From: Anaerolineaceae bacterium
GTDB taxonomy: Bacteria; Chloroflexota; Anaerolineae; Anaerolineales; Anaerolineaceae
Direction of reading: 5' to 3'
DNA: 64,000 bases
NCBI GenBank assembly: GCA_016841365.1
Contig: JAENZI010000001.1
Coordinates: 186,001 to 250,000 of the forward strand
The notes under the pieces were generated by a model. That model worked only from the letters and a program-made list of their open reading frames with translations, did no database searches and was not told the origin of the DNA. The number at the start of each line of letters is the position of its first letter. The first letter of the stretch is position 1. Both the position numbers and the translations under genes were made by a program. Shown here one piece after another: positions 53,333 through 62,554 of this stretch.

Positions 53333-53423
53333 ATAACTGTGTAAGAATTCATGTGACAATGTGTGACAGGAAATGATAGTTCTTTGAGAACATTTATTAA
53401 TTGAAATATAAATTTGGTGGTGC

Positions 53424-54320
53424 TTGTTCAATCTTAATTTACGTATTGCAAAGCTACGACTTGGGCTGGAACTAGAAAACGATCAACATCGCCTTTACAT
53501 CCCGCCAAGCCATCAGAAGTTTATCCAGCCTGTGGTCAGCCCACAGGCTGATTTTTCGTTTCAGGATGAAAACCTGCAGGGCGGATCCGAACCGCTGGTG
53601 CTAACCCTTCACAATGCGCCGCTGCCCCCCGCAGGGGATTGTGGCACGCCGTTGCTGAACACGCAATCCTGGGGCTTGTGGGAAAGCAACACGGGCGGTT
53701 ATGCGTTGTTGGTCAAGGAGGACATCCCGCCGCGGTTGGCGAAGGTGGACCATGCTTTCAGGTCGGGGGAGTTGTTTGTGGATTTGTCGGCAACCAAACA
53801 TGCTATTTACCCCCCGGGGGAGCTTGAGATCCGGCTGTTTTCGGTGTGGCTGGCGCAATTCGGCGACCTGATCTTGCACGCTTCCGGCGCCATCAAGGAT
53901 GGGCACGGCTATTGCTTTATAGGGCAGGCTGGCGCGGGCAAGTCCACCCTGGCACGCGCCCTGGCGAAGGACCCTCAGGCTACGATTTTGGGAGAGGACA
54001 CGCTCATTCTGCGGTATCTGGAAGGGCAATTCTGGCTCTTCGGTACACCGTGGCACCTGGACCCGGACTTTTGTTCCCCCATGGGTGCTCCGCTGGACAA
54101 ATTATTCTTTTTAGATCGTTCCAAACCAAATGGCATTCATCTTGCACCTCCCATTGACGGGATCAGCCAGGTTTTGAAGACGGCTGTCATCCCCTATTAC
54201 CACCCTGTGTGGCTAGCCAGAATTATGGAAAATCTGGTATTATTATCAGGTTTGGTGCCATTTTTCGAGTTCAGCTATCAACTGGGTGCGGACGCCTGGG
54301 CGCTGATCCGGGCAGCGTAA
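53424..54320 (+). CDS. HPrK-related kinase (TTG start)
   Basis: A 298-residue protein resembling HPr kinase relatives. The core has LHASGAIKDG (151-160), the P-loop GQAGAGKST (167-175) and the acidic LGEDTL (189-194). Such proteins occur with PqqD-like proteins and with lasso peptide clusters, where a kinase homolog phosphorylates the peptide. Here it may phosphorylate the peptide or a partner. TTG is the only early start; a GTG at residue 37 lies inside an unusual hairpin. The N-terminus is therefore uncertain. It lies 132 bp after the peptide gene. Confidence 0.75.
   Translation: MFNLNLRIAKLRLGLELENDQHRLYIPPSHQKFIQPVVSPQADFSFQDENLQGGSEPLVLTLHNAPLPPAGDCGTPLLNTQSWGLWESNTGGYALLVKEDIPPRLAKVDHAFRSGELFVDLSATKHAIYPPGELEIRLFSVWLAQFGDLILHASGAIKDGHGYCFIGQAGAGKSTLARALAKDPQATILGEDTLILRYLEGQFWLFGTPWHLDPDFCSPMGAPLDKLFFLDRSKPNGIHLAPPIDGISQVLKTAVIPYYHPVWLARIMENLVLLSGLVPFFEFSYQLGADAWALIRAA
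53526..53556 (+). terminator. Terminator-like hairpin inside the 5' part of the HPrK-related gene
   Basis: CAGCCTGTGG (53526-53535) and CCACAGGCTG (53541-53550) form a perfect 10-bp GC-rich stem with a 5-nt loop, followed by ATTTTT. It has the form of an intrinsic terminator but lies about 100 bp inside the kinase reading frame. It could attenuate expression of the kinase relative to the peptide. Confidence 0.5.
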
Positions 54321-54495
54321 TGGAGAGAGGTTTGGAAGATGTTTTGCTTGACATTATTGGTGTTTGCAGGACAGGCAAGAACACATGGGGGCAAGGAAAA
54401 ACTTTCATCTGATTGCGCATCAATGTGACAAATTTACTTGTAATGGAATGACGAATGATGGATGCTCAAAAACCGAAGAATGAGGCAGCAAAACG

Positions 54496-57400
54496 ATGAA
54501 GACAATCCGCACTTTGCTTTCAGTCATTATCCTTTCAGCCATATTAGGGGCATCATTTTCCTTCGCGTCTGAGAAGGTCGGCGCGTCAGGGGTTCCCGGG
54601 TTCTTCACGCGAGACTATGCGGGTGAACCGGTGGATGACCTCGTGATCGAGGATGGGATCATGCCTGATTCAAACGAACCGGTGCAACTGATCACCTCCT
54701 CCCCCGATGGGCTCACTTTCGAGGTGCGTGTTCCCTGGGAGGGGCTCAGCCTGGCACCCCTCAGCACGGCAAACGGCGAGTATCTCAGCGTGTCCTTACC
54801 CGGTTGGACAGGGACATCTGAACCCGGTGCGCCAGAATTACCCAACCTGATCACACAAATCGGTGTGCCGGTGGGCGCGGGGATCGAAGTCAGTGTCGTC
54901 CCCGGACGCTCTCATGTTCAAACTTTAGCGGCAGATGTCTTGCCGAAATCAACTCAAACCAGCGGGACGCAGGTCTTCTCAGAAGACTCAGGTGCATGGC
55001 TCACGCAGGACCCGACCCTGGTGTATGAAAAAGATCCCATTTTCTACGAAAGTCAAAGTGATTACCCGGGCGTGTTCGTGGCAATCAGCGGCGACGGCTA
55101 TGTACGCCAGCAGCGTGTGGCTGGTGTGGCTGTTTACCCGGTGCAGTATAACCCTGTTGCACAGGAAATCACGGTTTATGAAAGCCTGCGGGTAACTGTC
55201 AAATTTACTGGTTCAGCCTCAATCCAAAGTATGAGCCGGCAAACCGATTCTGAGGTTTATGAACAAGTTTTGGCAGGGCAATTGCTGAATTATGAGGCCG
55301 CGCGGGATTGGCGTCTGACGACAGGCTCGGATGCCGCCATTCAATCTGACTCACAGATCACTTCCAGCCCCACAACGATGCCCAACCCGGGATGGCGTGT
55401 CAAAGTGCGCGAGGCAGGTATGTATCAACTGACCTACAGCGAGCTGCAGGCCGCCGGGCTGCCGGTGGGCACCCTGGATCCGCGTAGTTTGCAGATGTTC
55501 AACCTGGGGATTGAAATCCCCATCCAGGTGGTGGGCGAAGCGGATGGCGGATTTGATTCGAGCGATGTGATCCGCTTTTACGGCGAGGCGATTGCCTCCA
55601 AATATACCCGGGAGAATGTGTATTGGCTGACCTATGGCGATGTGGGGCAGGGCTTGCGGATGACACCAAGGGATGTCTCCCCGGGAAGTGCATCAACCCC
55701 AGGTTACTATACCGCCTCTCTGCATTTTGAAGAAAACAATTCATACATGACCACTGCGAACACCTATGAAAATTTCATATGGAAGCAGATATCCATTACA
55801 TCAAGTACGACATTTATCCATACATTTTCTCTTTCCGAACCCGCCGTTGGACCTGGTGCTTTACACGTAAGAATACTTGGCTATGTCTCAAGTTATGTCA
55901 ACCCGGATCATCATGTGAAGGCTTTTGTGAATGGTGTAGAAGTCGGGGAACTATATTGGGATGGGGCTACATGGGGCACATTGGAAGCGACTGTCCCATC
56001 AGGTGTGATACAAACCGGGAGCAATACAATTTCAATCACGGCTTATTTACAACCAGGCATGTCTTATGATGTAGTTTTCCTGGATTGGATTGAACTGGAT
56101 TACGCCAATTCCTTCGTGGCACAAAATGACCGGTTGGAGTTTGGCTATGAAAGCACCGGCACCTGGCAATTCAACGTGGACGGGTTTACGGGTGACCAGG
56201 TGAGTGTGTTCGATGTGACCGACCCGCTGAATACACAGATATTGACCGGGACGCGGGTTGAACCAACCGCCTCGGGGTACCAGGTGGTGTTTGAAGATAC
56301 GCTCTCTGCGCCGGCAGACTATGCAGCCGTTGGTGCGGCAGGGTATTTGCAGGCACAGGCAGTTGAAGCGGATACCCCTTCAAGTTTGGGCGAGACCACC
56401 AACGGCGCAGACCATCTGATCATCACCCACGCGGCCTTTGCCACGGCGGCGGGCAGCCTGCGGGATTACCGCGCCGCGCAGGGGATGCGGGCGATGGCGG
56501 TGGATGTGCAGGATGTGTATGATGAGTTCAATTACGGGATCGTGGACCCGGTTGCGATCAAGGACTTTTTAGCCTACACTTACAATTCATGGTCCGGCGC
56601 GGCGCCATCTTACGTGGTGCTGCTGGGCGACGGTACTTATGACCCCAAGAATTACCTGGCGACAGGAACAACAAGTTTCGTCCCGCCTTACCTGCTGCCC
56701 GTGGACCCCTGGATGGGGGAGACTGCTGCGGATAACCGCTATGTGACCCTCTCCGGGACGGACCTGATGCCGGATATGATGCTGGGGCGGATCTCGGTCA
56801 ACAGCGCCGCAGAGGCGGATGCCTTTGTGAGCAAGATCATGGTGTACGAAGCCGCGCCGGATGATGCCTGGAAGAGCCAGGTGTTGGCGGTTGCCGACAA
56901 CGCCGATGACGCGGGTAATTTCGCGTCGATCTCAGACACGCTGCTTTCCTGCTGCCTGCCGGCGGAGTATGACAGGGAAAAAATTTATTTTGGCCTTTCA
57001 CCTTACACCGATAAAACGATTACACAGACCGCTATTAAAAATAGTCTCAATGCTGGCAAATTGATTGTCAATTATATTGGCCATGGTGCAACTGCTTCCT
57101 GGGCGGGTGAATCATTATTCCATTCCACTTATGTTTCTCAACTGACCAACCTCGGGAAATACCCGGTGGCGGTGGTGATGGCGTGTATGGAAGGCTATTA
57201 CATCCGGCCGGAAACAACGATCGCTTACCACGCGGTGGGTGAAGTCTTCACCCGGGCGGTGGACAAAGGCGCGATTGCCAGCTGGTCCGCGACCGGGCAG
57301 GGCGTGGCCAGCGGCCATATGTATCTCAATCACGGCTTTTATGACGCCTTGTTTGCCGGGACTGCCAGCACTGTGGGTGAAGCCACCCTGGCTGGCAAGC

Positions 57401-59478
57401 TTAACCTGTTCTCTGTCGGCGCCAGTCCGGACTTGCTGGATACCTACCTGTTATTCGGCGACCCGGCGACGGTCATGATTCAGCAGTTCAGGGCGAATGA
57501 TGACGCCTACACGACAGAACAGGACACGGCCTTATCAGTGCCAGCGCCCGGGGTGCTCTCGAATGACTTTTATTCGGGTGAGGGCACGCTCAGCGCCGTG
57601 CTGGTTTCGGACGCGGGCAGAGGGAGTGTAGCACTCAGCCCGAATGGCGCGTTTGTTTACACACCGGATGCCGGTTTCAGCGGCTCGGACAGCTTCACTT
57701 ACCAGGCTTCGGACGGAGGCACGGTGAGCAATACGGCGACTGTGACGATCACGGTCAACGCGGCAAATTCTGCGCCGGTTGCCAATGATGATTATTTCAG
57801 CACGCCGCAAGATACGCCGCTTGTCGTGTATGCCAACGCGTTGATGATCAATGATAGCGATGTGGATGGGGATACGCTCTCTGTCACCGGGGTCAGCAAC
57901 CCCGTGAATGGTACCGTGCTCCGAGAGGGGACAAAGATCACCTTCACGCCGACAACGGGCTTTTACGGCACGGCGGGTTTTGATTACACGCTCAGCGACG
58001 GGGACCTGACCGATGTCGGTCACGTGACGGTAAATGTGGTTCAGGAGATCAATGACCCCCCGATTACCCAGAACATCCCCGACCAGACGATTGTTGCGGG
58101 GGAGAGTTTTGAAGTGATTATGCTGGATATGTATGTTTATGATCCAGACGATGTGGATTCTACATTGACCTGGACCTACAGCGGCAATGTTGAATTGAGC
58201 GTCAGCATTGATGGTTCGCGGTATGCGACCGTTTCTGTGCCAAACGGTACCTGGACGGGTTCTGAAACGATCACCTTCAGAGTGACCGACCCGGATGGCT
58301 TGTGGGATGAAGACGCGGCGACCTTCACGGTGCTGGCAGGCAACCAGCCGCCGGTTGTGAGCGATATCCCGAACCAGACGGTTGCCCCTGGTGAGTCCTT
58401 TGCAGTTATCAACCTGGATGATTATGTCGCAGACCCGGACAACCTGGATTCTGAAATATCCTGGACATACAGCGGCCAAACCCGGCTGGCTGTGAGCATT
58501 GATTCAAACCGGGTGGCGACGATCTCGCCCCCCAATAAGAACTGGACCGGCTCAGAAACGATCACATTCACGGCTTCTGACCCGGCTGGGCTGTTTGACA
58601 GTGATTCGGCGACATTCACTGTCTCCACCGAGGTCAACCATGCACCTGTGGCTGCTGATGACGCTTATGACGTGATCACGGGTGAAACGCTGACGGTTTC
58701 AGCGCCGGGTGTGCTGGCGAATGATACCGATGCGGATAGCGATCCGTTGACTGCCGTGTTGGTGTCGGATGTTGCCAACGGCAGCCTGACCTTGAAGAGC
58801 GATGGGTCTTTCACTTACACGCCTAATGGTGGATTTATTGGGTCTGATAGCTTTACATACAAAGCGAACGACGGTGCGCTGGACAGCAACACGGCAACGG
58901 TCACGATCGTGGTCAATGAAGCGCCGCTGCCTGAGATGTCCATCCCGCTTTACACAGGCTGGAACCTGGTGTCCTTCTATCTTCAACCAGAAAGTACCGC
59001 GATTGCTGATGTATTATCATCGGTAGAGGGCTTGTATGACCTGGTTTACGCTTGGGATGCACAGACTGGGGATTGGGTGCAGTACGACCCTGATCTGGCG
59101 GTGACCGCACCTTATGTAAACGATTTGCAAGAACTGGATCACACCATTGGCTTCTGGATCAATATGCTGCAAGACAGCACGCTGGTGCTTTCGGGTATGG
59201 AACCTGCAACGACAGAAATTGCACTTGTCCCAGGATGGAACTTGATTGGCTATCCATCGATTGAAACCCGCGTGTTACCGGATGCGCTTGAGAGCAACGG
59301 CGTCACAGATTACAGCATTTTATGGGCTTACCACGCCAATGACACGACGCAATGGAAAGTATACGACCCTGTTGCAGCGGCTTATTCAAATTCATTACTT
59401 GAAACGACCCCAGGTTGGGGATATTGGATCAATATTGGGTCCAATAGTACTTGGAACGTGATTTACGATCTCCCATAG
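54496..59478 (+). CDS. Gingipain-like C25 cysteine peptidase with cadherin-like repeats and WNLV C-terminal domain
   Basis: A 1660-residue secreted protein. An N-terminal signal segment (LLSVIILSAILGASFSFA) leads into a propeptide-like region. The C25 peptidase domain (about 640-1000) has the catalytic histidine H863 in NYIGHGA and the cysteine C897 in VMACMEG. Five modules follow, with cadherin-like or VCBS-like SNDFYSGEG-type repeats at about 1000, 1093 and 1381 and two related Ig-like repeats at 1188 and 1283. From about 1482 there are two WNLVS/WNLIG sub-repeats shared with the next gene. It probably degrades or processes extracellular proteins. Confidence 0.88.
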   Translation: MKTIRTLLSVIILSAILGASFSFASEKVGASGVPGFFTRDYAGEPVDDLVIEDGIMPDSNEPVQLITSSPDGLTFEVRVPWEGLSLAPLSTANGEYLSVSLPGWTGTSEPGAPELPNLITQIGVPVGAGIEVSVVPGRSHVQTLAADVLPKSTQTSGTQVFSEDSGAWLTQDPTLVYEKDPIFYESQSDYPGVFVAISGDGYVRQQRVAGVAVYPVQYNPVAQEITVYESLRVTVKFTGSASIQSMSRQTDSEVYEQVLAGQLLNYEAARDWRLTTGSDAAIQSDSQITSSPTTMPNPGWRVKVREAGMYQLTYSELQAAGLPVGTLDPRSLQMFNLGIEIPIQVVGEADGGFDSSDVIRFYGEAIASKYTRENVYWLTYGDVGQGLRMTPRDVSPGSASTPGYYTASLHFEENNSYMTTANTYENFIWKQISITSSTTFIHTFSLSEPAVGPGALHVRILGYVSSYVNPDHHVKAFVNGVEVGELYWDGATWGTLEATVPSGVIQTGSNTISITAYLQPGMSYDVVFLDWIELDYANSFVAQNDRLEFGYESTGTWQFNVDGFTGDQVSVFDVTDPLNTQILTGTRVEPTASGYQVVFEDTLSAPADYAAVGAAGYLQAQAVEADTPSSLGETTNGADHLIITHAAFATAAGSLRDYRAAQGMRAMAVDVQDVYDEFNYGIVDPVAIKDFLAYTYNSWSGAAPSYVVLLGDGTYDPKNYLATGTTSFVPPYLLPVDPWMGETAADNRYVTLSGTDLMPDMMLGRISVNSAAEADAFVSKIMVYEAAPDDAWKSQVLAVADNADDAGNFASISDTLLSCCLPAEYDREKIYFGLSPYTDKTITQTAIKNSLNAGKLIVNYIGHGATASWAGESLFHSTYVSQLTNLGKYPVAVVMACMEGYYIRPETTIAYHAVGEVFTRAVDKGAIASWSATGQGVASGHMYLNHGFYDALFAGTASTVGEATLAGKLNLFSVGASPDLLDTYLLFGDPATVMIQQFRANDDAYTTEQDTALSVPAPGVLSNDFYSGEGTLSAVLVSDAGRGSVALSPNGAFVYTPDAGFSGSDSFTYQASDGGTVSNTATVTITVNAANSAPVANDDYFSTPQDTPLVVYANALMINDSDVDGDTLSVTGVSNPVNGTVLREGTKITFTPTTGFYGTAGFDYTLSDGDLTDVGHVTVNVVQEINDPPITQNIPDQTIVAGESFEVIMLDMYVYDPDDVDSTLTWTYSGNVELSVSIDGSRYATVSVPNGTWTGSETITFRVTDPDGLWDEDAATFTVLAGNQPPVVSDIPNQTVAPGESFAVINLDDYVADPDNLDSEISWTYSGQTRLAVSIDSNRVATISPPNKNWTGSETITFTASDPAGLFDSDSATFTVSTEVNHAPVAADDAYDVITGETLTVSAPGVLANDTDADSDPLTAVLVSDVANGSLTLKSDGSFTYTPNGGFIGSDSFTYKANDGALDSNTATVTIVVNEAPLPEMSIPLYTGWNLVSFYLQPESTAIADVLSSVEGLYDLVYAWDAQTGDWVQYDPDLAVTAPYVNDLQELDHTIGFWINMLQDSTLVLSGMEPATTEIALVPGWNLIGYPSIETRVLPDALESNGVTDYSILWAYHANDTTQWKVYDPVAAAYSNSLLETTPGWGYWINIGSNSTWNVIYDLP

Positions 59479-59536
59479 CGGAGCGAACCTGCCAGATTAG
59501 GCAGAACAACATTCTAGCAAAGTAGAGGAAACAACA

Positions 59537-61651
59537 ATGAAGAACATTAAATTATTTTTGATCCCAAGTATTGTGATCACCCTCCTTATGGGAAGTGCCG
59601 CATTTGTCTCTGCAGAACAGGCACCTGAAATGCCATCCGGTTTTTATGGCGAAATCCACTATATGACTGACGATGGCGGCCCGATTGCAGGTGAAACGGT
59701 GGAAGCCTATGTGCCAGGCGCTGCTGCACCTGTCGCGACGGCTGTGATCGAGACCTTTGACTCGGCGTTGGTGTATGCCATCAAAGTGCCCGGCGATGAC
59801 CCTGGTACCACGGGTGTCGTCGAGGGCGGGACAGAGGGCGGTTTGGTGACCTTTAAGATTGATTCACGTGTGGTCGCCACGGGAACCTGGCATAAAGGGA
59901 CCAATGTGAGTCTTAATTTTCACCCTCCGATGGCGGATGCCGGCGGACCTTATGTAACGATGGTTAACGAGGCGGTGTCTTTAACCGGTTCGGCAACAGA
60001 TTATCTTGAAACAACCTTTTACTACGCCTGGGACTTGGATAATGACGGCGCTTACGATGATTCAGCCCTCCAGAATCCCGATCATACATTTACATCAACC
60101 GGAACAAAAACCGTGGGTTTGCAGGTCACTGACAGCCAGGGCGGTATCGGGACGGCGACAGCCGAAGTGGTGGTGGTGGATATTGCCGGTTTGACCGGGC
60201 AGGTGTATGACGGCACAGGTAAATCGGTGACAGTCAGTGGTGTGACCGGTTTTTATTCCTATGATGTGACCTATAACGGCTTGGGGACACTGCCTGTGAA
60301 CGCTGGTTCTTATGCTGTGGCGGTAAGAGTGTTCAATGGCGCAACTTTGCTGCAGACGATCAATAAGACCATGGTGATTGACAAGAAAGCAGCCTCAGTC
60401 ACCCCCAATTCAGCCAGCAAGACTTATGGCGGCAGTGAGCCAACATTAACCGGCACACTGACCGGGTTTATTGAAGCTGATGGCGTCGAGGCGACTTATT
60501 CCCGCACCATTGGTGAAACGGTGTTGGGCAGCCCCTACACGATCAGCGCTGAGTTGGTTGCGACCACCGGGGATTTGAATAACTACGCCATTACATATAA
60601 CACGGCCGAGTTTACCATCAACCCCAAGGCAGCGTCAGTAACCGTGAATGCAGCCAGCAAGATCTATGGCGAAGACGATCCGACGTTTGGCGGCACACTG
60701 GATGGTTTCCTGGTTGCGGATAATGTCTCGGCGACTTATGCCCGCGAATCAGGCGAAACCGTGGCCGGCAGCCCCTACGAGATCAGTGCCACACTTGTCG
60801 CAGCGGAAGGCGTGCTTTCTAATTACACGGTAACCAATACGCCTGCTGATTTCACGATCAACCTGCGCCCGATTACTGTCACTGCCGATGATAAATCCAA
60901 GGTGGTTGGGGCGAATGACCCTGCATTGACCTACACGGTCACTTCGGGTTCATTAGCGGACGGTGATGCATTTACCGGCGAATTAGAGCGAGATGAAGGT
61001 GAGACGATTGGGACATATCCCATCCGCCAGGGCACGCTGGCTTTGAATGCCAACTATGACCTGACCTTCACTAACGGCACCTTCACCATTACCGGCCTGA
61101 CACGTTCCGTTAACCTGGCAGCAGGCTGGAACCTGGTTTCGCTCAACATCCAACCCACCAACACAGCCGTTGAGTCCATTTTGGCGAGCATCGCTGGCAG
61201 TTATGACCTGGTGTATGGCTGGGATGCGAGCGGTGCCAGCAGCGAGTCTGGCAACTGGTTGATTTACGACCCAGATCCAGCGGCCTCAATAGGAAATACC
61301 CTCACAACGCTCGATCGGAGCATGGGCTTCTGGATTAAGATGAACCAGGCGGATACATTGGAAATCAATGGCGAATACAACGCGACAACTGCCATTAATC
61401 TCTCAACAGGTGCCTTGGGCTGGAACCTGGTGGGCTTCCCATCGGACGAGACAGCCACACCAGCAGACTCATTTAGTGGCATTACGTCGCTTAGCCTGGT
61501 ATTCGAATACGATGCCTCTACACCTGCCAATCCATGGAAGGTTTATGATCCGAGTGCCCCGGCATTTGTGAGTGACCTTGACGCATTACAGCCCGATTTT
61601 GGTTACTGGGTGTTTGTGACGGATGCCGCGACCTGGAACGTGGCTTATTAG
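59537..61651 (+). CDS. Secreted modular protein: FYG domain, PKD, MBG repeats, WNLV domain
   Basis: A 704-residue protein. A signal peptide (FLIPSIVITLLMGSAAFVSA) is followed by an FYG-type N-terminal domain (PEMPSGFYGEIHY, about 30-130) and a PKD module (ADAGGPYVTM to TAEVVVV). YDG/MBG-type repeats follow at about 218-520, with repeated ASKTYGGSEP and ASKIYGEDDP starts. Last comes a WNLV C-terminal domain (about 523-704) with two sub-repeats like the C25 protein. GAGG lies seven bases upstream of the ATG. Probably a surface adhesin or scaffold. Confidence 0.85.
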   Translation: MKNIKLFLIPSIVITLLMGSAAFVSAEQAPEMPSGFYGEIHYMTDDGGPIAGETVEAYVPGAAAPVATAVIETFDSALVYAIKVPGDDPGTTGVVEGGTEGGLVTFKIDSRVVATGTWHKGTNVSLNFHPPMADAGGPYVTMVNEAVSLTGSATDYLETTFYYAWDLDNDGAYDDSALQNPDHTFTSTGTKTVGLQVTDSQGGIGTATAEVVVVDIAGLTGQVYDGTGKSVTVSGVTGFYSYDVTYNGLGTLPVNAGSYAVAVRVFNGATLLQTINKTMVIDKKAASVTPNSASKTYGGSEPTLTGTLTGFIEADGVEATYSRTIGETVLGSPYTISAELVATTGDLNNYAITYNTAEFTINPKAASVTVNAASKIYGEDDPTFGGTLDGFLVADNVSATYARESGETVAGSPYEISATLVAAEGVLSNYTVTNTPADFTINLRPITVTADDKSKVVGANDPALTYTVTSGSLADGDAFTGELERDEGETIGTYPIRQGTLALNANYDLTFTNGTFTITGLTRSVNLAAGWNLVSLNIQPTNTAVESILASIAGSYDLVYGWDASGASSESGNWLIYDPDPAASIGNTLTTLDRSMGFWIKMNQADTLEINGEYNATTAINLSTGALGWNLVGFPSDETATPADSFSGITSLSLVFEYDASTPANPWKVYDPSAPAFVSDLDALQPDFGYWVFVTDAATWNVAY

Positions 61652-61702
61652 GATTTTTACTGGTGATCGTTGCAGCCGAACAAAGTGATCTGATTGAAAA
61701 CA

Positions 61703-62554
61703 ATGCGTAGATTTTTTAGCAGCCTATTGCTCTTACTTACAGGTTTGATGATGGTGGTACCGCATGCCAACGTGCATGCAGTACCACCACTTCCCTCCAG
61801 CTTTTACGGCAACGTGACGCTGAATGGGGCGGACCTCCCGGAAGGCACGATCATCCAGGCTTTGATTGACGGCGAGGTGTATGCCAGCACGGCATCGCAG
61901 CTTTATCAGGGTAACTCGGTATATTCATTAATTGTGGCGGGTGATGACCCGGCAACGGCTGCTGTTGAAGGCGGCGTGGCCGGGGACACAATTCAGTTTA
62001 CGGTGGGCGGCAACCTGGCAAGCCAAACAGCGGTCTGGCAATCCGGAGTCAACTTGAACCTTGATCTGACGGCATCAGGCGGTGTGGTGATCCCCACCGC
62101 AACATCCAAGCCAACCGCGACGCGAACCGCCCAGCCTACGAACACAAAAACGTCCTCCGCACCAGCGTCGACATCAACACCTTATCCAACAGTGATCGCT
62201 CCTACTGTTACCCAGCAGGTATTTGTGACATTGACACTCACAGCGACCGAGACTTCAACACAGGAGTTGGAGGAACAGCTTTCTGTAACACCCGAGCCTA
62301 CGGGTGTGACACAAACAACAACATCTGAGGCGTTGGCATTGACCGAGGAAGCGATTGTGACAGACTCAATGGTTCCTCAAAATGAAAAAGCAGCAGGTGA
62401 AGCAAGGGAAAACTCAACGTTGCCTGAAAATGAGGAAGAGCGCCCGAAAGCGACATGGCTGCATTTTTTCCTTCCGACGGGCATCTTGAGTGCGACCGGT
62501 CTTGTTATCTGGGCGTTGCAAAAGAAAAAGCAATCTGACCAGGAGCTTTTATGA
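61703..62554 (+). CDS. Surface protein: FYG domain, Thr/Ser-rich linker, C-terminal membrane anchor
   Basis: A 283-residue protein with a signal peptide (SSLLLLLTGLMMVVPHANVHA), an FYG-type domain (PPLPSSFYGNVTLNG to about residue 130) and a long Thr-, Ser- and Pro-rich linker. It ends in one hydrophobic helix (FFLPTGILSATGLVIWAL) and a KKKQSDQE tail. This is the shape of a cell-wall-spanning anchored surface protein. A TTG at 61694 is an alternative start. ATGA-type overlap couples it to the next gene. Confidence 0.75.
   Translation: MRRFFSSLLLLLTGLMMVVPHANVHAVPPLPSSFYGNVTLNGADLPEGTIIQALIDGEVYASTASQLYQGNSVYSLIVAGDDPATAAVEGGVAGDTIQFTVGGNLASQTAVWQSGVNLNLDLTASGGVVIPTATSKPTATRTAQPTNTKTSSAPASTSTPYPTVIAPTVTQQVFVTLTLTATETSTQELEEQLSVTPEPTGVTQTTTSEALALTEEAIVTDSMVPQNEKAAGEARENSTLPENEEERPKATWLHFFLPTGILSATGLVIWALQKKKQSDQELL

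Noticed and set aside
57535-58479. Long minus-strand open frame opposite the C25 peptidase gene
   Set aside because: It lies wholly inside a clear plus-strand coding region with recognisable cadherin-like repeats, and its protein is rich in Arg, Ile and His with no family features.
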